The translations under genes were made by a program, and so were the position numbers. The notes beneath the pieces were generated by a model. It saw only the letters and a program-made list of their open reading frames with translations, made no database searches and was not told where the DNA came from. Source: Modestobacter sp. (GTDB lineage Bacteria; Actinomycetota; Actinomycetes; Mycobacteriales; Geodermatophilaceae). Taken from it: DNA of 7,630 nucleotides. The DNA lies in the NCBI GenBank assembly GCA_025963425.1, contig JAOPUQ010000513.1, positions 1 through 7,630 of the forward strand. The letters run 5' to 3'. Below, one piece after another: positions 1-4,850 of this stretch (positions are counted from its first letter, which is position 1; every line of letters starts with the position of its first letter).

Positions 1-5
1 ACACC

Positions 6-1220
6 ATGGGCATGAGCGTCAACAACAACATCGCGGCGATGAACTCGTACCGCAACCTGTCGGTCACCGACAGCCAGATGGGCAAGTCGCTGGAGAAGCT
101 CTCCTCCGGCTTCCGCATCAACCGCGCTGCCGACGACGCGGCCGGCCTGGCCATCTCCGAGGGCCTGCGCTCGCAGATCGGTGGCCTCAAGGTCGCCGTC
201 CGCAACACCCAGGACGGCATCTCGGTCGTGCAGACGGCTGAAGGTGCGCTCACCGAGGTGCACTCGATCCTGCAGCGCGTTCGTGACCTGGCCGTCCAGG
301 CGGGTAACGACTCGAACAACACCGAGGCCCGCGCCAACATCAAGACCGAGAGCGACAGCCTGGTCGCCGAGCTCGGCCGCATCTCCGGGTCGACGAACTT
401 CAACGGCACCAAGCTGCTGGACGGTTCCTCTGCCAGCCTGAAGTTCCAGGTCGGCGCGGACGGCAACGCCAACAGCCAGATCGAGGTCAAGCTCGGTGGC
501 GCCAACGTGAAGGCGATCGCCAACACCCTGACCGGTGGAGACCTGACCACCCAGGGGACGACGTTCGACTTCGCGGCCACCAAGGGCTTCGCTGACCTGA
601 CCACCGGCGCCATGAAGTTCACCAGCACGAACAACGGCGTCTCCACCACGGTCACGACGGGCACGCTCAAGGACGACATCGTGGGCGCGGCCGGCAGCAA
701 GTTCGAGAGCGTGGAGGAGTACGCCAGCGCGCTGCGCGCCGACGCCAACTTCGCGGCGAACTTCTCGGTGAGCGTCAAGAAGGACACCAACGGCGCCGGC
801 ACCGGCATCGTTGTCACCTCGCTCGACGGTGGCACCCTCGCCGCCGTGGACAACACCGCGGCCCTGACCGGCAACGCCATCCTGAAGGACGGCGTGGCCG
901 GCACGCCCGTCACCGGTGGGCTCAAGTTCGACTCCGCCGCCAACGCGCAGGCCTCGCTGGCGATGGTGGACTCGGCCATCAAGCAGATCTCCACGGCGCG
1001 CGCCGGCCTGGGTGCCCTGCAGAACCGGTTCGAGCACACCATCAACAACCTGAACGTGTCGGTGGAGAACCTGTCCGCGTCGGAGAGCCGCATCCGCGAC
1101 ACCGACATGGCCCAGGAGATGACCAACTTCACCCGCTCGCAGATCCTGACCCAGGCCGGCACCTCCATGCTGGCCCAGGCCAACCAGGCGCCGCAGGGCA
1201 TCCTGAAGCTGCTGGGCTGA
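6..1220 (+). CDS. fliC: Flagellin, filament subunit FliC
   Basis: This 404-residue protein is the structural subunit of the flagellar filament, exported through the flagellar type III system. The N-terminal D0/D1 region (about residues 4-140) shows NNNIAAMNSYRNL, the KLSSGFRINRAADDAAGLAISE block and LQRVRDLAVQ. The C-terminal D1/D0 region (about 310-404) shows LGALQNRFEHTINNL, SASESRIRDTDMAQE and the terminal ANQAPQGILKLLG. The middle (about 165-305) is a Thr/Gly/Ala-rich variable surface domain with no recognisable motif, and the protein has no cysteine. It is somewhat longer than minimal flagellins of about 270-300 residues because of this insert. The ATG at position 6 gives the MGMSVNNN start; the ATG at position 12 is an alternative, but only 5 bases precede the gene so no ribosome site can be checked. 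Promoter and leader lie outside the window. It is followed by a strong hairpin and then fliD. The identification is secure. Confidence 0.97.
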   Translation: MGMSVNNNIAAMNSYRNLSVTDSQMGKSLEKLSSGFRINRAADDAAGLAISEGLRSQIGGLKVAVRNTQDGISVVQTAEGALTEVHSILQRVRDLAVQAGNDSNNTEARANIKTESDSLVAELGRISGSTNFNGTKLLDGSSASLKFQVGADGNANSQIEVKLGGANVKAIANTLTGGDLTTQGTTFDFAATKGFADLTTGAMKFTSTNNGVSTTVTTGTLKDDIVGAAGSKFESVEEYASALRADANFAANFSVSVKKDTNGAGTGIVVTSLDGGTLAAVDNTAALTGNAILKDGVAGTPVTGGLKFDSAANAQASLAMVDSAIKQISTARAGLGALQNRFEHTINNLNVSVENLSASESRIRDTDMAQEMTNFTRSQILTQAGTSMLAQANQAPQGILKLLG

Positions 1221-1248
1221 TCCAGCCAGTAGTTCTCAGCACCACCCG

Positions 1249-1280
1249 GTGAGGGGGGAGGCCCCGGCCTCCCCCCTCAC
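1249..1280 (+). terminator. GC hairpin between fliC and fliD
   Basis: Arms at 1249-1263 and 1266-1280 (GTGAGGGGGGAGGCC and its exact complement) are a perfect 15-base inverted repeat. As RNA this folds as 14 pairs with a 4-base loop. It lies 28 bases after the fliC stop. No T-run follows, which is common for actinobacterial terminators. The inferred role is partial or full termination after flagellin, or protection of an abundant fliC mRNA 3' end, so that flagellin exceeds the cap protein. The structure is directly visible; the function is inferred. Confidence 0.65.
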
Positions 1281-1315
1281 TGCGTGCTCCATCCCCCGAG
1301 AGAGAAGACAGCGAC

Positions 1316-2725
1316 ATGGCAGGCATGAGCTTGAGCACCGGCCTGATCTCCGGGATGGACACCGGCAGCCTCATCACCCAGTTGATGCAGGTCGAGGCCA
1401 ACCCGCAGACCCTGCTGAAGACGAAGCTCACCGCAACACAGGCCGACGCCGCGGCCTACCGGGCGGTCAACACTCGCTTCGACGCGCTGCGCAGCGCCGC
1501 CGAGGCGGTCACCAAGGCCGCGAACTGGAGCCCGACCAGGGCGACCAGCTCCTCCTCGGCCGTCACCGCCACCGCCGGGTCGAGCGCCCTCCCCGGCTCG
1601 TTGACCTTCAACGTCGTCCAGCTCGCGACCGCCCACGCGGAGGTCAGCGGCGAGCTGTCGATGACCACACCGCCCACGCCCACCGCGCCGTCGAGCCCCG
1701 CCGGTGTCGTCTTCGGCTCGACGATCACGGTGACCGACACCGACGGCGCCAACCCGCGGACCATCGACGTCGGCGGCAGCGGTTCCCTCGCCGACGCGAT
1801 CAGCGCCATCAACACGAACACCGCCCTGGGGCTCACCGCCACCGCCGTGCAGGTCGAGGACGGCATCTACCGCCTCCAGGTCAGCGCCACGTCGACGGGT
1901 GAAGCCAAGGGCTTCCGCCTGACCACCGACACCGGCGTTGCCTTCAGCACGCTCACCACCGGGCAGGACGCCGAGCTCAAGGTGGGCACCACCGGCACGT
2001 TCTCCGTCCGGTCGGGGAGCAACACCTTCACCGGCCTGCTGCCCGACACCACTGTCACCGTGGGCGAGGGGACGACCGGTGCGGTCACCATCAAGGTGGC
2101 CAGCGACCCGGACGCAGTGACGAGCAAGGTGTCATCGCTGATCAGTGCCGCCAACGGCGTGCTGTCCACCGTCACCTCCTACACGGCTGCCAGCAGCCCG
2201 ACCGCCACTCTCAAGGGCGACAGCACGCTCCGTGGGCTGGCCGGCCAGATCCTGAACGCCGTCTCGTCCGCGGTCGGGGGCAACGGCTCTGCCGCGGTCG
2301 CCGGGCTCCAGCTGAACAAGGACGGCACCATCGCCTTCGACGCCGCTGCCTTCACCGCGAAGCTGAAGACCAACCCCGCGCTCGTCCAGGGGATCTTCGC
2401 CGGCACTCCTGCCGGCGTGGACGCCGACGGCGTCGCCGTGCCCGCGGTGACCGGGATCGGTGGCCTCCTCCAGGCGATCGGCAAGGACGCCAGCGACACG
2501 ACGACCGGCAGCCTGACGCTGCTGGCCAAGAGCGAGGACTCGCAGGCCAAGGACATCCAGGCCCGCATCGCCGACTGGGACCTGCGGCTCGCGCTCCGCA
2601 AGGAGACGCTGACCCGCCAGTTCACCGCCATGGAGACCGCCCTGGGCACGCTGCAGAACCAATCGTCCTGGCTGTCGGCCCAGCTGTCGTCGCTGCCCTC
2701 CTGGTCGCAGTCGGCCAAGTCCTGA
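1316..2725 (+). CDS. fliD: Filament cap protein FliD (HAP2)
   Basis: This 469-residue protein forms the oligomeric cap at the filament tip that helps flagellin fold into place. The N-terminal domain (about residues 7-105) carries the usual opening TGLISGMDTGSLITQLMQVE, followed by a stretch predicted to be helical to about residue 70. The central part (about 110-300) is Thr/Ser-rich and repetitive in composition. The C-terminal FliD domain (about 300-460) includes GLAGQILNAVSSAV, LQLNKDGTIAFD and the final helical segment WDLRLALRKETLTRQFTAMETAL followed by NQSSWLSAQLSSLP, the typical FliD ending. The length is usual for the family. The start has a modest GA-rich ribosome site (GAGAGAGAAG at 1298-1307, 8 bases upstream); the ATG at 1325 is an in-frame alternative that would drop three residues. 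It lies 95 bases after fliC, across a strong hairpin, and 49 bases before fliS. Confidence 0.95.
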   Translation: MAGMSLSTGLISGMDTGSLITQLMQVEANPQTLLKTKLTATQADAAAYRAVNTRFDALRSAAEAVTKAANWSPTRATSSSSAVTATAGSSALPGSLTFNVVQLATAHAEVSGELSMTTPPTPTAPSSPAGVVFGSTITVTDTDGANPRTIDVGGSGSLADAISAINTNTALGLTATAVQVEDGIYRLQVSATSTGEAKGFRLTTDTGVAFSTLTTGQDAELKVGTTGTFSVRSGSNTFTGLLPDTTVTVGEGTTGAVTIKVASDPDAVTSKVSSLISAANGVLSTVTSYTAASSPTATLKGDSTLRGLAGQILNAVSSAVGGNGSAAVAGLQLNKDGTIAFDAAAFTAKLKTNPALVQGIFAGTPAGVDADGVAVPAVTGIGGLLQAIGKDASDTTTGSLTLLAKSEDSQAKDIQARIADWDLRLALRKETLTRQFTAMETALGTLQNQSSWLSAQLSSLPSWSQSAKS

Positions 2726-2774
2726 TGCTGGTCACGTCCACCGTCCTGCCTGACACCCGAGGAGAGACCCACCG

Positions 2775-3161
2775 ATGAGCGCCGCCTCCCTCCGCGCCCG
2801 CTACATGGGCGACACGGTCACCACCGCGTCGCCGCAGCGCCTGCTGGTCATGCTCTACGACCGGCTCGCCCTCGACCTCGAGCGCGGACAGGCAGCCCTG
2901 GTCGCCGGCGACCGCGAAGCGGCCAGCGAGCAGATCCAGCACGCCCAGGAGATCGTTCTGGAGCTGCGCAGCAGCCTGGACGTCGACGTCTGGGACGGCG
3001 GCCCCCGGCTGGCCTCGCTGTACTCCTGGCTGCTCAGCGAACTCATCGCCGCCAACGTCAAGGGCGACCTGCGCCGCATCGGCGACTGCCGCAAGATCGT
3101 CGAGCCGCTGCGTGACGCATGGCGAGAGGCGGCCGCCTCCCTCGCCTCGCGTCCGGCATGA
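2775..3161 (+). CDS. fliS: Flagellin export chaperone FliS
   Basis: This 128-residue protein is a cytosolic chaperone that binds the C-terminal D0 segment of newly made flagellin and delivers it to the export gate. Visible family features are Y10 followed by VTTASPQRLLVMLYD (residues 15-29), HAQEIVLELRSSLD (56-69), LYSWLLSELIAANVKGDLRRI (82-102) and VEPLRDAWREA (109-119). This is the standard four-helix FliS pattern at the usual length. The start is well supported by GAGGAGAG at 2759-2766 with good spacing. The stop overlaps the start of the next gene as ATGA, implying translational coupling. FliS directly after FliD is the commonest arrangement in bacteria. Confidence 0.95.
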   Translation: MSAASLRARYMGDTVTTASPQRLLVMLYDRLALDLERGQAALVAGDREAASEQIQHAQEIVLELRSSLDVDVWDGGPRLASLYSWLLSELIAANVKGDLRRIGDCRKIVEPLRDAWREAAASLASRPA

Positions 3162-3508
3162 CCACCGAGCGGCGCGGAGCCGGCGGCGACGGCCGGTCGC
3201 GCTGGCACGCCGTCCTCGACGACCTCGAGGGCCAGGTCTACGAGGCGCAGGAGACCCTCGCCCGCAACCGCGCCGAGGAGATCGCCACCTGGGGCCGGCG
3301 CTCCACCGACTGGGTGCCGCCGAGCTCACTGGGCCCCGTCCCCGACGACCTCCGCGAACGCGCCGCCCGGTTGCTCCAGCACCAGCTGGCCGTGGCCGAG
3401 GCGCTCATCGAGCGGATCACCCAGTCGCAGAAGCAGCGCGACGTCGCCGCCCGGATGTCCTACGCGCCGAACCGCCCCGTCGCCTCCTTCATCGACCGGG
3501 GACTCTGA
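3158..3508 (+). CDS. Small FliT-like protein coupled to fliS
   Basis: This 116-residue protein starts at the ATG inside the ATGA junction with fliS. No ribosome site of its own is visible, so re-initiation after fliS is likely. Two segments look helical: about residues 15-46 (HAVLDDLEGQVYEAQETLARNR) and about 62-100 (DDLRERAARLLQHQLAVAEALIERI, then QSQKQRDVAARM). They are joined by a Trp/Pro linker (TDWVPPSSLG). Trp16, Trp45 and Trp52 may be packing residues, and the tail is SYAPNRPVASFIDRGL. No signal peptide or membrane segment is seen. Size, helicity and position immediately after fliS match FliT, the chaperone for the cap protein FliD, but I cannot see a diagnostic FliT motif, so the symbol is left blank. 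An in-frame ATG at 3119 would add 13 residues inside fliS and is less likely. Confidence 0.85.
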   Translation: MTTERRGAGGDGRSRWHAVLDDLEGQVYEAQETLARNRAEEIATWGRRSTDWVPPSSLGPVPDDLRERAARLLQHQLAVAEALIERITQSQKQRDVAARMSYAPNRPVASFIDRGL

Positions 3509-3517
3509 CCCCCAGCT

Positions 3518-3629
3518 CCCGATGGGTCACCCCCACCGACCGCACATTTCGTCACACCGCGTTCCACCCATGACCATCTGCACCCCATCGGGTACAGGTG
3601 GTCATGTTCGTTCCCGGCCCTGCCGATGG
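3518..3629 (+). repeat. Three copies of CCGATGG in the flgB upstream region
   Basis: CCGATGG occurs at 3519-3525 and 3623-3629, and inverted (CCATCGG) at 3585-3591. The first and inverted copies extend to 9 bases (CCCGATGGG at 3518-3526 and CCCATCGGG at 3584-3592), a 9-base inverted repeat whose arms are 66 bases apart centre to centre. The inverted copy lies in the tip of the 3569-3606 dyad. The copies could be protein binding sites or RNA arms that compete with that dyad. The repeats are directly seen; the role is unknown. Confidence 0.4.
3569..3606 (+). terminator. 38-base dyad after the filament genes
   Basis: The arms CATGACCATCTG (3569-3580) and CAGGTGGTCATG (3595-3606) pair over 12 positions, one of them a G-U wobble. 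After a single C/A mismatch the helix continues with ACCC (3582-3585) and GGGT (3590-3593) around a CATC loop. It begins 60 bases after the stop of the FliT-like gene and no T-run follows. It is best read as the terminator of the fliC-fliD-fliS unit. Because it is also a long DNA palindrome upstream of flgB, an operator is the main alternative. Confidence 0.5.
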
Positions 3630-3716
3630 AAGGAGGGCACGGAGAGCACCACTCGCCACGGATCGGCGGCCCCCTCGCTCACAGGTTCCCTGTGAGCGTG
3701 TCCTGTCGTATCCGGA
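3626..3716 (+). promoter_or_regulatory. Cluster of ANGGA motifs in the flgB leader (possible CsrA sites)
   Basis: ANGGA occurs at 3626-3630 (ATGGA), 3630-3634 (AAGGA), 3639-3643 (ACGGA) and 3658-3662 (ACGGA). A related CCGGA at 3712-3716 overlaps the ribosome site GGAGG (3714-3718). No GGA is present in the preceding part of the intergenic region (3509-3625). ANGGA is the core of the site recognised by the RNA-binding regulator CsrA, which represses flagellin translation in Bacillus under FliW control. No csrA gene is present in this window, so this is only a suggestion. Confidence 0.25.
3676..3698 (+). promoter_or_regulatory. Perfect 10-base hairpin in the flgB leader
   Basis: CGCTCACAGG (3676-3685) and its exact complement CCTGTGAGCG (3689-3698) flank a TTC loop. 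The hairpin lies 15 bases before the GGAGG ribosome site and 54 bases before the flgB start. No T-run follows, so a terminator is not favoured. It may be a leader structure controlling access to the ribosome site or a regulator-binding palindrome. Structure seen, role inferred. Confidence 0.4.
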
Positions 3717-3723
3717 GGTACAC

Positions 3724-3756
3724 GTGCTCCGTCGCTCCCCTCAGGTCGCCCGGTGA
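3724..3756 (+). other. Ten-codon mini-ORF overlapping the flgB start (possible leader peptide)
   Basis: A strong ribosome site (GGAGGT at 3714-3719) lies 4 bases before a GTG at 3724. This opens a frame encoding MLRRSPQVAR (GTG read as Met) and ends at TGA 3754-3756, which overlaps the flgB GTG start at 3753 as GTGA. It is the only strong ribosome site near flgB, whose own start has only a weak AGG at 3743-3745. The arrangement would let ribosomes terminate and re-initiate on flgB. Alternatives are chance, or a one-base indel that splits a slightly longer flgB. Confidence 0.35.
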
Positions 3757-4100
3757 TCACCGACTCGACCATGACCTCGCTGCACGCAGCCCTCACCGGG
3801 CTCCAGCAGCGCCAACGGGTGACCGCCGACAACATCGCCAACATCCAGACGCCGGGCTTCCTGGCCGGACGGGTCGACTTCGAGTCGACGTTGAAGGGCG
3901 AGATCGCCAACGGGCAGCGCGCCGTGGTCGGCCAGAGCGCCGTCCGCCAGTCGCTGGACCCCACCCGGACCGACGGCAACAACGTCAACCTCGACACCGA
4001 GACGACGATCGCCACCGAGACCGGACTGCGGTACCAGCTGGCCCTCAACGCCCTGGACGGCAAGTACTCCCTGCTGCGCTCCGCCCTGCGGACCGGCTGA
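3753..4100 (+). CDS. flgB: Proximal rod protein FlgB
   Basis: This 115-residue protein is one of the subunits of the proximal rod of the flagellar basal body, exported by the flagellar secretion system without a cleaved signal. The N-terminal rod/hook motif is clear: LQQRQRVTADNIANIQTPGF (residues 17-36) followed by RVDFES. The C-terminal half has DGNNVNLDTETT (74-85) and the YQLALNALDGKYSLLRSALR segment (94-113) typical of FlgB. The length is slightly short but normal. The GTG start is chosen because the upstream mini-ORF stops on it; the ATG at 3771 (residue 7) is an alternative with no visible ribosome site. flgC follows after 1 base. It opens the basal-body part of the cluster, after a 244-base non-coding block that should hold its promoter. 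Confidence 0.93.
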   Translation: MITDSTMTSLHAALTGLQQRQRVTADNIANIQTPGFLAGRVDFESTLKGEIANGQRAVVGQSAVRQSLDPTRTDGNNVNLDTETTIATETGLRYQLALNALDGKYSLLRSALRTG

Positions 4101-4101
4101 C

Positions 4102-4506
4102 ATGAGCACCTTCGACGCCCTGCGCATCGCCGGGTCGGGCCTGTACAGCCACCGCAGGTGGATGGACGCCGTCTCGGACAACATCGCCAACATCAACACC
4201 GTCAAGGCCCCCGGCGAGGATGCCTTCCAGGAGCGGATGATCGTCGCCGAGGCCGTCGACTACGGGTCCGGCCAGGGTGGCGTCCGGGTGGCCGGCACCG
4301 CCTTCGGCAGCGCCGAGGGCCGGATGGTCTACGAGCCGACGCACCCGCTGGCCGACGCCGACGGGTACGTGAAGTACCCCGACATCGACCTCGGGGACCA
4401 GATGACCCAGCTGCTCATGGCCCAGCGTGGCTACCAGGCCAGCATCGCCACGATCGAGCGGGCCACCAACGCCTACCAGTCGGCTCTCCAGCTCGGGAAG
4501 GGCTGA
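4102..4506 (+). CDS. flgC: Proximal rod protein FlgC
   Basis: This 134-residue protein is a rod subunit that assembles next to FlgB above the MS ring. It has the flagellar rod N-terminal motif SDNIANINTVKAPG (residues 25-38), with AFQERMIVAEA after it where FlgC proteins usually carry a Y-(R)-RK segment. It also has GRMVYEPTHPLADADGYVKYPDIDL (73-97), the standard FlgC stretch, and the C-terminal rod motif MTQLLMAQRGYQASIATIERATNAY (101-125). Its length is normal for FlgC. It starts 1 base after the flgB stop and ends 2 bases before fliE, so translation is probably coupled through the three genes. No strong ribosome site of its own is visible. Confidence 0.95.
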   Translation: MSTFDALRIAGSGLYSHRRWMDAVSDNIANINTVKAPGEDAFQERMIVAEAVDYGSGQGGVRVAGTAFGSAEGRMVYEPTHPLADADGYVKYPDIDLGDQMTQLLMAQRGYQASIATIERATNAYQSALQLGKG

Positions 4507-4508
4507 TC

Positions 4509-4850
4509 ATGACCTCCCCCATCGGCGCGATCGCCGGCTTCGCGGTCCCCAACTTCTCCGGCGTCACCGACGCCGCCAGCGTCTCCTCGGCCGCCGCCGG
4601 CGCCACCTTCGGCGCACCCGCGGTCGGCGACAGCGGTTTCGCCTCGATCCTGGCCGGCACGGTGGACCAGCTCAACGGCGTGCAGGCCAACGCCGACGTG
4701 CTGGCCACCCAGGCTGCCACCGGCGACCTGCAGGACGCGCACGACTACATGATCGCCAGCACCGAGGCCAAGCTGGCCACCGAGACGGTGGTGACCCTCA
4801 AGAACTCGGCGGTCGCGGCCTTCACTGAGATCATGCGGATGCCCGTCTGA
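4509..4850 (+). CDS. fliE: MS-ring/rod junction protein FliE
   Basis: This 113-residue protein links the MS ring (FliF) to the rod (FlgB/FlgC) and is needed early for export. The N-terminal third is Ala/Gly/Ser-rich and variable. The conserved part starts near residue 43 with FASILAGTVDQLNGVQANAD. It continues with TGDLQDAHDYMIASTEAKLATE (71-92) and ends in VVTLKNSAVAAFTEIMRMPV (94-113), the classic FliE ending with EIMRM. The ATG at 4509 is chosen because it lies 2 bases after the flgC stop and gives a normal length; the same frame is open further upstream to 4158, but that part overlaps flgC and is not coding. The TGA stop shares one base with the fliF ATG. Confidence 0.95.
   Translation: MTSPIGAIAGFAVPNFSGVTDAASVSSAAAGATFGAPAVGDSGFASILAGTVDQLNGVQANADVLATQAATGDLQDAHDYMIASTEAKLATETVVTLKNSAVAAFTEIMRMPV

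Noticed and set aside
3119..3157. Earlier ATG for the FliT-like gene
   Set aside because: It would add 13 Arg/Gly-rich residues within fliS; the ATGA junction at 3158 is a much more typical coupled start.
3622..3629. GCCGATGG as the -10 element of a flagellar sigma factor (FliA-type GCCGATAA)
   Set aside because: Six of eight positions match, but the expected upstream TAAA element is absent (CATG is found at that distance), so the promoter call is not supported.
3630..3637. Perfect AAGGAGG ribosome site
   Set aside because: No ATG, GTG or TTG lies at a useful distance downstream, so it does not mark a gene; it is reported only as part of the ANGGA cluster.
3509..3752. Cyclic-di-GMP or other riboswitch upstream of flgB
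   Set aside because: I looked for the conserved GEMM-I elements and could not find them; the hairpins here do not match a riboswitch class I recognise.
4158..4508. A longer version of fliE starting at 4158
   Set aside because: The extra 117 residues are Arg/Gly/His-rich, overlap flgC in another frame and are absent from FliE proteins; the ATG at 4509 gives normal size and spacing.
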